DNA of 64,000 nucleotides from Campylobacter sp. US33a (GCF_004378855.1 NZ_RYYL01000002.1:62001-126000); one strand, 5' to 3'. Positions 11,715 through 20,755 are shown, numbered from the stretch's first letter. The notes: a model not told the origin generated them from the letters alone. Program-made: numbers and translations.

Positions 11715-12591
11715 ATGCTAAAAAATCCTAAATTTCAAGCTTTCTTTTTTGCTTTTTTAGCCGCTATATTTAACGCTTTTGTTGGAATTTTTAGCGTTTT
11801 TCTTTTTAGAAAAGGTTTTATGAGTTTTGAAGTAGCTTTTTATAAATGTTTTGTGGCTAGTTTGATTTTGTTTGCGATTTTAATTTATATGAGAAAATTG
11901 GGTGCTTTGCTAGTTTTTATCAAACAGAAAATTTTCACACTTTTACTTCTTGCTTTTTTTGGATTTTTTTATGCTTTATCATTTTGAGAGTGCTGCTTAT
12001 ACAAGTATAAGTGTGGCTAATGTAGTTTTTGTGCTTTTTGGTGTGGGGATGATTATCGCTTTTATTTGTGAAGCATTGGATGCTAAACGCTTTTTTCATT
12101 TAAATGAGCTTTTGGCTATGGTTTTTGCACTTTTGGGGCTTTGGATGATTTTTTTGGCTGAAGGTGGAACTTTGGAAAATTTCACTCATTTAAAAGGCCT
12201 GATAAATGCTATTTTAGCAGGACTTGGTTATGCTTTATTTTTGTTTTTTACTAGAAAATTAAAACTGGGTTTTGGATTAATTCCTCTTTGTGCTTTGCTT
12301 TTTATAGGAAGTTTGTATTTGAGCACTCCTTTATTTGGAGCAAATTTAAATCTTAATTTTTCTTTAGAGAGTTTTATCTTAATTTTAGCTTTGGCGTTTT
12401 TGCCTACTATAGGTGGATTTTACTGCACTACTAGAGCCTTAAGTTTTGCAAAGTCAAATTCAGTCCAGCTTATAGAACTTAGTGAGCCTTTATTTGCTAT
12501 GCTTTTTGGGTTTTTATTTTTGGCTCAAAGTATTTCATTTTTGCAAATTTTAGGTGGAGTTTTTATACTTTTTGCTATTTTTATCCACTAA
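11715..12591 (+). pseudogene. EamA-family transporter gene broken by a T-tract frameshift
   Basis: A good ribosome site (AAGGAG) precedes ATG 11715. The first 90 codons encode three hydrophobic segments and end at 11987. The rest of the protein (SAAYTSISVANVVFVLFG onward, seven more membrane segments) lies in another frame through 12591. Two T7 runs (11954-11960 and 11964-11970) sit at the junction; losing one T from the second run would give GFFMLYHFESAAY and fuse the frames into one drug/metabolite exporter of about 290 residues. It may be a pseudogene, or a gene rescued by slippage. Confidence 0.75.
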
Positions 12592-12919
12592 ATATCAATT
12601 TAAATTTAATGTAAATGAGAAATTGTTTTAATGTATTACATTTTTAAAATATTTTGTATTATTTATATAATATTAAATTCATTATAAATCTGTTTTATAT
12701 ACTAAAATTTAGTTAATAAAATAAATATTTTAAATTTTTTAACATTTTTTAATTAAAAATGTTACAAATTTATACATTTTTAATTAAAAATTTTTATTTT
12801 TAATGAATTTTTCTATCTGTAAAGATAAATTATTGCTAATATTCGAACAGATTATCACGGTAATAAAATACATTAAATAAGCAAAAATAAATTACGAATA
12901 TTTTAAAGGATATCAAATA
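12592..12919. other. AT-rich intergenic stretch with no recognised feature
   Basis: About 330 bases, very AT-rich, with many short A and T runs but no convincing ORF, RNA gene or repeat. It lies inside a run of decayed genes and probably represents eroded coding sequence. Confidence 0.6.
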
Positions 12920-13096
12920 TTGATTAAAAAATACAAAATAAAAACTTTAGCAATAAAATTATGCGAACGCTTGCAAAAACCAAAATGGCTTTTAATTTCA
13001 GTTTTTATGCAGTCTATGATCGTGGCAATAATGGCATTTGTTGTAGAGATATTACTTGGGACGCAAGTTATTGATTATTTACAGGTCCCATTCTAA
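12920..13096 (+). CDS. Short membrane-protein fragment, possibly a truncated N-terminus
   Basis: TTG start with AAAGGA about ten bases upstream. It encodes 58 residues: a basic start (IKKYKIKTLAIKL) and one long hydrophobic segment (residues ~24-46), then stops at 13094. It resembles the beginning of a larger inner-membrane protein whose remainder has been lost. The end overlaps the end of the convergent Sel1-repeat pseudogene. Function not recognised. Confidence 0.35.
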   Translation: MIKKYKIKTLAIKLCERLQKPKWLLISVFMQSMIVAIMAFVVEILLGTQVIDYLQVPF

Positions 13097-14121
13097 AAAG
13101 CAAATTTGAAATGAATTTTTGGATATTTTCTATGTATTGATTGACTTTCATGCTAAAAATAATATTCTTAATGTTTTTCACTTTATAGTAACCATTTTCA
13201 TTGCCATTTAATTTGCAGAGATTTTCTTGATATTTTTTTGCAATTTTTAAAAGATAAATAGACTTAGCCAGACCTTTTTTAGAATCTATATCCACTGCCA
13301 TATCGCAAACATCATAATATCTGGCTTTACAAGATTTATAAAAAAGTTTTTGGGGTAAATCAATTAAATTCTATGTCGATAAACATAGGTTTGCCACTTG
13401 ATAAATTGGCTAACTTGTTTAACATATCATTTTTGTTAAATAATTCCACCCAGCCTTGTGCGAAGCAAAGTTTTGTATTTTTTTCACAAAGCTTAGAGCT
13501 TAATTCTTTAGCTTTTATCAAATCTTTTTTCACATCTCCCCATGCATACCCATAAGCAAGTCCTGCGTAAATGATATCATGTCCTTGTTCGCAACCTTTT
13601 TGGGCTAAGAGAATTGTCGAGTTTATATCTTTTTTATCAAGTTTAGAAATATGTAATCTACTAAAGCAATACTTGAGTTGTGATCTAAAAAATATTGTAA
13701 ATTGCTTTGATAAGTTTTTTCATCTAAATCTTTTAAATACTTAAATTTTATGTAATTAACTTTTGCACAAGATTCTAATCTTCCTAATTTACAAGCTTTT
13801 TGCATGAGTAATAAAGCTTTGTTTAAATCTAAAGAAAGTCTTACGCCCATTTGAAATTCTGAACCCAAATTTCCACAAGCACCGGCGTTGTTTTCTAAGC
13901 ATTCTTTTTGAAAAAGGCTTAAATTCTCATCAAAAAATATTCCCCATTTGGAGCAAAGATAAAATTTTCTTTTAAAGGCTCATTTAAAATTTCTTTTAAA
14001 TTTTCATCCACAAATTTTTCAATGCCTAAATTTTCTTTTATATTTTGAGGTAAATCACTAGCTAGAGCGCAAATTTGATAAAAAAGATTATTAAAAAAAG
14101 ATAAAATTTGGATTTTTTCAC
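13068..14121 (-). pseudogene. Degraded secreted Sel1-repeat protein gene
   Basis: A GTG at 14121 with AAGGAAAA upstream opens a signal peptide (KKSKFYLFLIIFFIKFAL), but the frame stops after ~19 codons. LASDLPQ and the next ~50 residues continue in another frame to a stop at 13919. The following part shows Sel1-like repeats (ALLLMQKACKLGRLESCAKV), stops at 13623, continues in another frame (LAQKGCEQGHDIIYAGLAYG), then shifts again near 13375 and ends at 13068. Cys-containing ~36-residue repeats are typical of Hcp-like/Sel1 proteins. At least four frameshifts show that it is non-functional. Confidence 0.75.
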
Positions 14122-14180
14122 TTATTTTTCCTTATAAAATAAAAATGATAGCAAAATAAAAGTGAAATTTGTATAAAATT

Positions 14181-14203
14181 TTAGAGTGCAAAAAACACTC
14201 TAA
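14181..14203 (-). terminator. Hairpin downstream of the sqr/DUF2892 pair
   Basis: An 8-bp stem TTAGAGTG/CACTCTAA with a 7-base loop lies just after the DUF2892 stop on the minus strand and is followed there by AAATTTTAT. A modest terminator. Confidence 0.5.
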
Positions 14204-14208
14204 TAAAA

Positions 14209-14373
14209 TCAGTTTTTCTTTTTAAATATCTTATAAAGCGGACAATAGCTATAAACCGCACTTAATAAAGGAAATAAAGCTACAACCCACCACCAGCTTT
14301 GGCACACAAAGCCAAAAAAGAAAAACCAAATTGCTGCGATTATTAATCTTATTGTTTTATCAAAATTACTCAT
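14209..14373 (-). CDS. DUF2892 (YgaP-type) small inner-membrane protein
   Basis: 54 residues, starting MSNFDKTIRLIIAAIWFFFF with two hydrophobic segments (about 8-23 and 28-43) and a KIFKKKN tail. The start pattern (N-x-D-x-x-x-R) and size match DUF2892 proteins, which often accompany rhodanese or sulfide-oxidation genes. It begins 12 bases after the sqr stop, so the two are very probably cotranscribed; the neighbour suggests a role in sulfur handling (inference). Confidence 0.8.
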   Translation of the reverse strand: MSNFDKTIRLIIAAIWFFFFGFVCQSWWWVVALFPLLSAVYSYCPLYKIFKKKN

Positions 14374-14385
14374 TTTTAACCTTTC

Positions 14386-15747
14386 TTATGCTTTAGCATT
14401 TATCATAGCTTTCATTACCATTGGTTTCATCAAATAAACTTTAACAAACCAATTCATCCAGCTTTCTCTTGTTGCGCCCATACATTCTAAAGTCGGAGCT
14501 GTGCCTTCATAGTCAAATTCAACCATCACGGCTTTTCCATATCTTGTCAGCAAAGGACAAGCAGTGTAGCCACTAAATTTGGCAGTGAGTTCCTTGCCTT
14601 GTAAATGCGAAAGTATGTTTGCGCCAATTACTGGGTATTGCTTTCTAATACTTGCGCCTGTTTTTCCTTTAGGAACTCCGGCACAATCGCCTATGGCAAA
14701 GATATTATCGTATTTTTTGTGTTGCAAGGTGTATTGATCCACATCAACCCAGTTTCCTTCTACATCGCCTTTGCTAACCCCAAGTCCTGCTTCGCTAATA
14801 ATTGGAGTTGTAATCATTCTAGGTATGACAAATAAATAATCAAATTTACTCTCAAATCTTTCTTTAGCAACCTTTTTAACCCCATTTTCACTATAAGGCA
14901 TAAGCTTATCAAAAATAGCGATATTATTTTTAGTATCAACTTCAACGAGCAAATGTTGTTTTAAATAAGGCATTTTTCTTTCTATATAAAATTGCTCTAT
15001 CATCATAGCGTGAGCTGGGCTTGAAAGCATGGAATTTCCACCCACGCAAAGTAGCATTTCAACTTTATCTCTTGAATTTTCTTTCACAGCTAAATCTTCA
15101 AGTAAAAAATTCACTTTTTTATTTGCCCCACCGCATTTAATCGCAGTATTTGGTTCTGCAAATACAGCTCTTCCGCCATTTTTTACAAGTTTTTGTATAA
15201 AATCTCTTGCTTTTACAGCTCCATTGGCAGTATAAATGCTTGTGATATTTGAATTTGGATCGTGTATGGTATTAAGATCAAGTCCTTTTACCTTTTCAAA
15301 TTCATAATGCACGCCTGTTGCGATGATGAGGTAATCATAGTTGTATTCTGCATTTGTTTCAGTTTTAAGCTTATTTTGCTTAGGTTCTATTTTACTGATA
15401 TCTTCTTTAATCCAAGTAATGCCATCTTGAATGAGATCGGCTTTATTATACTCCACATCTTCTTTTGTGTAAATTCCAGCCGCAATCAAAGTAAAACCTG
15501 GCTCATAATACATGGTTTCTTTTTTGTCAAAAAGTGTGATTGAGGCACGAGGTAGAATATCCTTTAAATGTGCTGACATGGTAATGCCTCCAAGTCCAGC
15601 TCCAATGATAGCAATTTTTGGTGCAAAAGAATTTTCTGCCTTAACTTGTTTTGGTAAAATCACATTACTAGCTCCTAATGTGGCAACTCCGCCAAGTCCC
15701 ATAAGTTTAAGTAAAGCTCTACGATTTTTTTGGTGAGAATCTTTCAT
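14386..15747 (-). CDS. sqr: Sulfide:quinone oxidoreductase-like flavoprotein with Tat signal
   Basis: FAD-dependent oxidoreductase, 453 residues, that would oxidise sulfide and pass electrons to the quinone pool. The N-terminus has a twin-arginine signal (NRRALLKLMGLGG) ending near AEN. It is followed by the FAD-binding AIIGAGLGG, a second dinucleotide-fold region (YLIIATGVHYEF) and IFAIGDCAGVPKG. Candidate redox cysteines lie in AIKCGGAN and GYTACPLLTRYG. The C-terminal amphipathic segment could bind membrane. The Tat signal implies periplasmic export. A flavocytochrome c flavoprotein subunit is the main alternative. Confidence 0.85.
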   Translation of the reverse strand: MKDSHQKNRRALLKLMGLGGVATLGASNVILPKQVKAENSFAPKIAIIGAGLGGITMSAHLKDILPRASITLFDKKETMYYEPGFTLIAAGIYTKEDVEYNKADLIQDGITWIKEDISKIEPKQNKLKTETNAEYNYDYLIIATGVHYEFEKVKGLDLNTIHDPNSNITSIYTANGAVKARDFIQKLVKNGGRAVFAEPNTAIKCGGANKKVNFLLEDLAVKENSRDKVEMLLCVGGNSMLSSPAHAMMIEQFYIERKMPYLKQHLLVEVDTKNNIAIFDKLMPYSENGVKKVAKERFESKFDYLFVIPRMITTPIISEAGLGVSKGDVEGNWVDVDQYTLQHKKYDNIFAIGDCAGVPKGKTGASIRKQYPVIGANILSHLQGKELTAKFSGYTACPLLTRYGKAVMVEFDYEGTAPTLECMGATRESWMNWFVKVYLMKPMVMKAMINAKA

Positions 15748-15859
15748 GAGTCATCCTTTATATTTGAAAGTAATTCATTTTACTTATATTTAATTTTTAT
15801 TGATGTGATAAAGTTACAAAATAAGAAAATAGTTGTTTTGAATTTGGAATTTAAATTTT

Positions 15860-15876
15860 TGGAACTTTTTTTGCTT
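15860..15876 (+). promoter_or_regulatory. Sigma54 (RpoN) promoter of the flgI operon
   Basis: TGGAAC-N5-TTGCTT: GG and GC elements 12 bases apart, fitting the -24/-12 consensus TGGCAC-N5-TTGC. It lies about 37 bases before flgI. Middle flagellar genes of Campylobacter are known to be RpoN/FlgR dependent. Confidence 0.8.
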
Positions 15877-15912
15877 TTCTCGTATTAAGATAATAGATTA
15901 AAGGATTAATCA

Positions 15913-16959
15913 ATGAGAATTGCACTTGTTTTTGCATTTTTTACCTTGAGTGTTTTTGGGGTGCAAATTAAAGATGTAGCAAATACAGTAGGCGTTAGGG
16001 ATAATCAACTCATAGGATATGGTTTGGTTGTTGGACTTAATGGAAGTGGCGATGGGACTAGTTCTAAATTCACCCTACAATCCATTTCAAATTTACTTCA
16101 AGGAATGAATATCAAAGTCAATCCTAATGATATCAAGTCAAAAAATACAGCCGCAGTAATGGTAACGGCAAAGCTTCCAGCCTTTGCAAAATCAGGAGAT
16201 AAGCTTGATATCGTCGTTTCGTCTATGGGCGATGCAAAATCTTTGCAAGGTGGGACACTTTTACTGACAGCATTGCGCGGAATTGATGGGGAAATTTATG
16301 CTATTGCGCAAGGTTCTCTTTCTATTGGCGGTTTGAGTGCTAGACCAGGAGGAAATGGGGGAAATCACTCCACTGCTGCAACTGTTTTAGGTGGAGCGCA
16401 TGTAGAAAGAGAAATCATGCAAAATTTTGAAAACAATGATTTAACTTTAAGTCTTAAAAATGCAGATTTTAAAACAGCAAGTGATATTGAAAGAGTTTTA
16501 AATGCTATGTTTGAAGATGGAGTGGCAAAGGCTGTGGATTCAAGAACGATAAAACTTAAAAAACCTGAAGATCTTTCAGCGGTAGAATTCATGGCAAGGG
16601 TTTTGGAGCAAGACATTGCATATACTCCAGAAAGCAAAGTCATTATTGATGAAAGAACAGGGACAGTTATTGCAGGAGTGGATATAGAAGTAGAGCCAGT
16701 GCTTATTACACATAAGGATATTACTATAAAAGTAGACCCTAATATTGCAACACTTGATGCTACACAAGGAATGGATATGAAAGATGGTGGAATGATAGAT
16801 CCTGCATCAAATATGCTAAGAATCAATACGCCAAAAACCACAGTGGCAAATATCGCAAGAATGTTAAATAAGCTAGGTGCTACGCCAAATGATATTATCG
16901 CAATTATGGAAAATTTAAAAAGAGCAGGCGCGATTAATGCAGAACTCGAGGTTATTTGA
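15913..16959 (+). CDS. flgI: Flagellar P-ring protein FlgI
   Basis: Forms the periplasmic P-ring around the flagellar rod in peptidoglycan. 348 residues with a Sec signal peptide (MRIALVFAFFTLSVFG) and the family-typical start of the mature part, IKDVANTVGVRDNQLIGYGLVVGLNGSGDG, noted here only by its first residues IKDVANTVGVRDN. The conserved C-terminal ILENLK-like tail (IMENLKRAGAINAELEVI) is present. Its TGA stop shares one base with the next ATG, and a sigma54 promoter lies upstream. Confidence 0.97.
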   Translation: MRIALVFAFFTLSVFGVQIKDVANTVGVRDNQLIGYGLVVGLNGSGDGTSSKFTLQSISNLLQGMNIKVNPNDIKSKNTAAVMVTAKLPAFAKSGDKLDIVVSSMGDAKSLQGGTLLLTALRGIDGEIYAIAQGSLSIGGLSARPGGNGGNHSTAATVLGGAHVEREIMQNFENNDLTLSLKNADFKTASDIERVLNAMFEDGVAKAVDSRTIKLKKPEDLSAVEFMARVLEQDIAYTPESKVIIDERTGTVIAGVDIEVEPVLITHKDITIKVDPNIATLDATQGMDMKDGGMIDPASNMLRINTPKTTVANIARMLNKLGATPNDIIAIMENLKRAGAINAELEVI

Positions 16960-17324
16960 TGAGAGTAGATAATTTTTTAGCAACTTATAATACGAACAAT
17001 CCTTTATTGGAAAGTGTGGCAAAAAATTCTTCAAGTTTGCAAGCAGTGAAAAATTATGCAAGTGTAAAGTATAAAGTTAATGAAAATGAAGTGGTTGCAA
17101 ATTCTGATTATGATAAGGCTTTAAAAGAGCAAACTGATGCTTTTGAGGCCTTTTTGATTAAAAGTGTGCTAGATGTTTCACTTAAAGAAAAGGCTTCACT
17201 TTTTGGCAAAGATGCCAGTGATGAAATTTATTCATCTATGTATAATGATACTATGAGTAAGGCTTTAAGTGGCGGACTTGGCTTTTCTAAATTATTATTT
17301 GATTTTTTGAAAGAAAGGAGTTAA
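16959..17324 (+). CDS. flgJ: FlgJ-like rod-assembly protein without muramidase domain
   Basis: 121 residues. The segment DAFEAFLIKSVLDVSLKEK...YSSMYNDTMSKALSGGLGFSKLL matches the N-terminal rod-binding domain of FlgJ. The peptidoglycan-hydrolase domain found in enteric FlgJ is absent, as is common in epsilonproteobacteria. I take ATG 16959 (overlapping the flgI stop) as the start, not the TTG three bases earlier. It precedes flgM. Confidence 0.8.
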   Translation: MRVDNFLATYNTNNPLLESVAKNSSSLQAVKNYASVKYKVNENEVVANSDYDKALKEQTDAFEAFLIKSVLDVSLKEKASLFGKDASDEIYSSMYNDTMSKALSGGLGFSKLLFDFLKERS

Positions 17325-17347
17325 ATTTTTTAAGTTTTAGCCGATCT
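17322..17347 (+). promoter_or_regulatory. Sigma28 (FliA)-like promoter before flgM
   Basis: TAAATTTT, then about 10 bases, then GCCGATCT: close to the FliA consensus TAAAGTTT-N11-GCCGATAA. It lies just after the flgJ-like stop and 30 bases before flgM, as expected for late flagellar control of the anti-sigma factor. Confidence 0.6.
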
Positions 17348-17378
17348 TGTTGCTAGGATAAAGATTGAAGGAGAAAAA

Positions 17379-17582
17379 ATGATAAATCCAATTAAACAAG
17401 GCTATGCGACAGGCATTGCGGTGAATAATGCAGACAGTAAAAACAAACAAACAAAAACTAATGAAACTCAAAAAATGGAAAGCGATAGTAGGGTTTCTAA
17501 AATTGCAGAGCAGATTAAAAATGGAACTTATAAAATTGATTTAAGTGCTACAGCTACTGCAGTTGCGGATTCTTTACTTTAA
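17379..17582 (+). CDS. flgM: Anti-sigma28 factor FlgM
   Basis: 67-residue protein whose C-terminal half (DSRVSKIAEQIKNGTYKIDL) carries the FlgM family signature for FliA binding. The N-terminal half is polar and likely unfolded. The length is short compared with ~97 in enterics but normal for campylobacters. A GAAGGAGAA ribosome site precedes it. It sits between the flgJ-like gene and flgN, with a sigma28-like promoter upstream that would give feedback control. Confidence 0.9.
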   Translation: MINPIKQGYATGIAVNNADSKNKQTKTNETQKMESDSRVSKIAEQIKNGTYKIDLSATATAVADSLL

Positions 17583-17587
17583 ACCCC

Positions 17588-17623
17588 TTCTCCCTTTTTT
17601 GAGCAAATTTAATTAAGGGAGAA
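17588..17623 (+). promoter_or_regulatory. Hairpin masking the flgN Shine-Dalgarno
   Basis: TTCTCCCTT (17588-17596) pairs perfectly with AAGGGAGAA (17615-17623), a 9-bp stem with an 18-base loop. The 3' arm is the flgN ribosome binding site, four bases before its ATG; the 5' arm begins five bases after the flgM stop. Ribosomes finishing flgM would disrupt the stem. Confidence 0.5.
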
Positions 17624-17627
17624 ATTT

Positions 17628-18062
17628 ATGATTAAACAATACTTAGATACGGCAAATTCTATTCTTGAAAAGCTTATTAAGCTTACAGAAAGCGATATTA
17701 ATGATATACAAAATGCCAAACATGAAAATGTTGCTAAAAGCGTAGAAGAAAAAAATAAACTCATTGCAGAGTTTCAGCTTGCAAAAAAGCAGCTTGATGA
17801 TGAATTAATAAGACTTAATAATAGCAATCCTAAAGGTTTTATAGAGCTTTTAGATGATGAAGATAAGACTAAATTGGCTGAGTTAAAACAAAATCTTCAA
17901 ACCCTACATAGTAAAAATAAAGAATATGCTAAATTTGTACTTATTGTGAAAGATTTTTTTGATGGTTTGTTAAACACCATGTTTGAAAATGGAAATGGAA
18001 TGAATAATGCTTATGGAGATAAGAAAACAGAATTGGAATCTCTTTTTAAAATTAATGTTTAA
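17628..18062 (+). CDS. flgN: FlgN-like flagellar export chaperone
   Basis: 144 residues, almost entirely helical and charged, with heptad patterns (e.g. KLIAEFQLAKKQLDDELIRL). FlgN binds the hook-associated proteins FlgK and FlgL and delivers them to the export apparatus. Identification rests on weak family resemblance plus the conserved position between flgM and flgK; flgK, its client, starts 14 bases downstream. Confidence 0.75.
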   Translation: MIKQYLDTANSILEKLIKLTESDINDIQNAKHENVAKSVEEKNKLIAEFQLAKKQLDDELIRLNNSNPKGFIELLDDEDKTKLAELKQNLQTLHSKNKEYAKFVLIVKDFFDGLLNTMFENGNGMNNAYGDKKTELESLFKINV

Positions 18063-18076
18063 ACGAAGGAGCGAAA

Positions 18077-19906
18077 ATGAGTATTTTTTCTAGTTTATAT
18101 ACAGGAGTTTCAGGACTTAATGCCGCTGAAATTCAAATTGCAACCACAGGAAACAATATTTCAAATGCTAATAGCACTTTTTATACGCGTCAAAGGGTGG
18201 TACAAACAACAGGTGGCTATATTACTGCACCAGGTGGTGCACAAGTAGGAACGGGAACTTCTATAGAAACTATAGTGCGCCTTCATGATGAGCATGCTTA
18301 TTGGAAATTAAAAAACGCCACTACTCAACTTGAATATACACAGTATATGGGCAATATTTTAACAGAGATCAGTCAGCGCTTTCCGGATATACAAAGTACA
18401 GGTATTTTGAAAGATTTAGAAAGTTATAATAAGGCGTGGAATGATTTTGCATCAAATCCTAATGAGTCAGCAACAAAAATTGCTCTTATAGAAGCTACAA
18501 AAACTCTAACACAAAATATCAATAACACTTTTTCAAATTTAGATAGAATTCAAAAAACAATTAATGATGATATTAAGCTTACTGTTGATGAAATCAATAA
18601 AATTGGTTCAGAAATCGCAAATATTAATAAGCAGCTAAGTGGCGAAGAGATTTTAGATAGTGAACGAGCTAATGAATTAAGAGATAGAAGAGATGAACTT
18701 GAACTTCAGCTTTCTAAACTGGTTGATGGGGTTGCATCTAAAAATAAAATCACTCAAGATAGTTCGCTTGATTCTACTATTACAGATGGTGGAAAGTATT
18801 ATAATCTTAGCATCGAAGGTATGACTTTGGTTGATGGCGATAGCTTTCATCCTTTAGAGCTTGAATTTGACAATCAACAAGAATCTTATAGCATACTTTA
18901 TAAGATGAGTGATGAGAAGGTTATTGACTTAACCGGTAAATTAAAAGGTGGAAAATTAGGCGCACAACTTGATTTGCGTGGAAGATATTATGATCAAACT
19001 GAAAATAAATATACTGATGGTATGATACAAGAATACAAAGATATGCTTGATACTTTCGCAAAGACTTTAATCACGCAAACTAATAATATTTACGCTTCAT
19101 CTGCAACCGAAGGAAAGGTTTCTGATCCTTTGAAAGGTTTGTCGCGTGATTTTCCATTGATGAGCTATGATAAAAATTTACAAGCAGGAACTTTTGATAT
19201 AGTGGTTTATGATGCTTCCGGTAAGGAAGTAGGCACAAAAAGTATTACTATTAATGAAAATACTACGATGGAGTCCTTGCTTGCGCAAATTAATGCAGAC
19301 ACTGATGATAATGGTGACAACAACAATACTAATGATGTTGACGATTTTTTAAGTGCTTCATATAATTATGATGCAAAAACCGGTAGCGGAACTTTCCAGC
19401 TTAGTCCAAAAAATGGACATAGAATTGCAATAAAAAGTAATGATACAAATTTTGCTGGAGCTTTAAATATTGGAGGTTTTTTTAGTGGAAATGATGCAAG
19501 TTCTATTAAGGTAAATTCAAACATTGAAAATAATCCTGATAGCTTAAAAGCAAGTTCTAATGGGGTTGATGGAAATAATGATGTTGCAAATGCTATAGTG
19601 CAACTTCAGTATGAAAAAGTGAATTTTTATAATGAAGACGGTACGGTGAGCAATTTAACTATGGAGGAGTATTACCGAAAATTCACAGGACAAATTGCAA
19701 GTGATGGTGAAAATAACAATATAGTTCATTCAAGCAATGCAACGCTTTATAATTCTGTTTATGGCGAGTACCAGTCAAAAACAGGTGTGAACACTAATGA
19801 AGAATTAGCAGCCTTAATCCAATACCAATCAAGTTATGGCGCAGCAGCTAAGATTGTCTCAACTGTGGATCAAATGCTTGAAACCTTACTTGGAATCAAG
19901 TCTTAA
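18077..19906 (+). CDS. flgK: Flagellar hook-associated protein 1 FlgK
   Basis: Junction protein between hook and filament, secreted by the flagellar type III system. The 609 residues begin with the axial-protein signature MSIFSSLYTGVSGLNAAE and QIATTGNNISNANSTFY, and end with the conserved coiled-coil terminus EELAALIQYQSSYGAAAKIV. The middle is variable, with an acidic, Asn/Asp-rich loop near residues 405-425. A GAAGGAG ribosome site precedes it and a terminator hairpin follows. Confidence 0.97.
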   Translation: MSIFSSLYTGVSGLNAAEIQIATTGNNISNANSTFYTRQRVVQTTGGYITAPGGAQVGTGTSIETIVRLHDEHAYWKLKNATTQLEYTQYMGNILTEISQRFPDIQSTGILKDLESYNKAWNDFASNPNESATKIALIEATKTLTQNINNTFSNLDRIQKTINDDIKLTVDEINKIGSEIANINKQLSGEEILDSERANELRDRRDELELQLSKLVDGVASKNKITQDSSLDSTITDGGKYYNLSIEGMTLVDGDSFHPLELEFDNQQESYSILYKMSDEKVIDLTGKLKGGKLGAQLDLRGRYYDQTENKYTDGMIQEYKDMLDTFAKTLITQTNNIYASSATEGKVSDPLKGLSRDFPLMSYDKNLQAGTFDIVVYDASGKEVGTKSITINENTTMESLLAQINADTDDNGDNNNTNDVDDFLSASYNYDAKTGSGTFQLSPKNGHRIAIKSNDTNFAGALNIGGFFSGNDASSIKVNSNIENNPDSLKASSNGVDGNNDVANAIVQLQYEKVNFYNEDGTVSNLTMEEYYRKFTGQIASDGENNNIVHSSNATLYNSVYGEYQSKTGVNTNEELAALIQYQSSYGAAAKIVSTVDQMLETLLGIKS

Positions 19907-19917
19907 TTTTAACTTTG

Positions 19918-19950
19918 AAATTTGCTCTATGAGTCGATAGGGCAAATTTT
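19918..19950 (+). terminator. Terminator after flgK
   Basis: A 13-bp stem (AAATTTGCTCTAT with ATAGGGCAAATTT, one G-U pair) around loop GAGTCG, ending in TTTT, begins 12 bases after the flgK stop. Confidence 0.75.
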
Positions 19951-19964
19951 ATATTTAAATACAA

Positions 19965-20720
19965 ATGCAAAATTTCAATCAATTAAAAAAAGAACTCGAT
20001 CGATTAGCAAATGAGAAAAACACTATCCAAGCTCTTTTTGATGCACCCGATCCTTTGCAAATAGCCAAACGCCATAATGATGAATTTATTGCTTTAATTT
20101 GTGCTTTATTTGCTTATGGAAATGCTAAAAATATAGTGAATTTTTTAAACAAGCTTGATTTTTCTTTGCTAAATTTAAGCCAAAATCAAATTCAAAAAGA
20201 GTTAAAAAACTTAAAATATCGCTTTCAAAACGAAGAGGATATCACGCAGATTTTCATTACCTTTTCAAGATTAAAAAACGAAATTTCGCTTAATGAACTT
20301 TTTACCAAGCCTTATGAAAAAAGACAAAATATCACAGATTCTATACTAGCATTTATGCAAAAAATCAAGACTTTAAATTCATATTCAAGCTATGGTTATG
20401 ACTTTTTCTTTAGTAAAATTTGGCAAAACACCCCCACTTCGCCACTTAAACGCTACAATATGTATTTAAGATGGATGGTTAGAAAAGATGAGCTTGATCT
20501 TGGGCTTTTTGCAAAAATTGATAAAAAGGATTTGCTCATACCCCTTGATACGCATACACATAAAGTTTCATTAGAACTTAAGCTTTTAAAGCGTAAGATT
20601 TATGATTTTAAAAGTGTTTTAGAACTCACGCAAAAATTAAAAGAATTTGATCCAAATGATCCTGTAAAATACGATTTTGCACTTTATCGTTTGGGGCAAA
20701 GTAAGCAAGATTTAAAATAA
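19965..20720 (+). CDS. TIGR02757 / DUF2400 family protein
   Basis: 251 residues of the DUF2400 family (TIGR02757), whose function is unknown. Conserved features visible: FIALICALFAYGNAKNI near the N-terminus, KRYNMYLRWMVRKDELDLG in the middle and PLDTHTHKVSLELKLLKRK towards the C-terminus. The fold resembles helix-hairpin-helix DNA glycosylases, but no catalytic site can be assigned. No membrane segment or signal. It follows flgK after a terminator, so it is likely independent of the flagellar operon. Confidence 0.8.
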   Translation: MQNFNQLKKELDRLANEKNTIQALFDAPDPLQIAKRHNDEFIALICALFAYGNAKNIVNFLNKLDFSLLNLSQNQIQKELKNLKYRFQNEEDITQIFITFSRLKNEISLNELFTKPYEKRQNITDSILAFMQKIKTLNSYSSYGYDFFFSKIWQNTPTSPLKRYNMYLRWMVRKDELDLGLFAKIDKKDLLIPLDTHTHKVSLELKLLKRKIYDFKSVLELTQKLKEFDPNDPVKYDFALYRLGQSKQDLK

Positions 20721-20755
20721 AAAACTTATAATACACAAAAATTAAAAGGTTTAAA

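Noticed and set aside
15029-15736. Several plus-strand ORFs inside sqr
   Set aside because: They are antisense shadows of a well-conserved flavoprotein and have no ribosome sites or recognisable domains.
16365-16841. 158-codon minus-strand ORF inside flgI
   Set aside because: Ser/Ile-rich shadow translation opposite a conserved flagellar gene.
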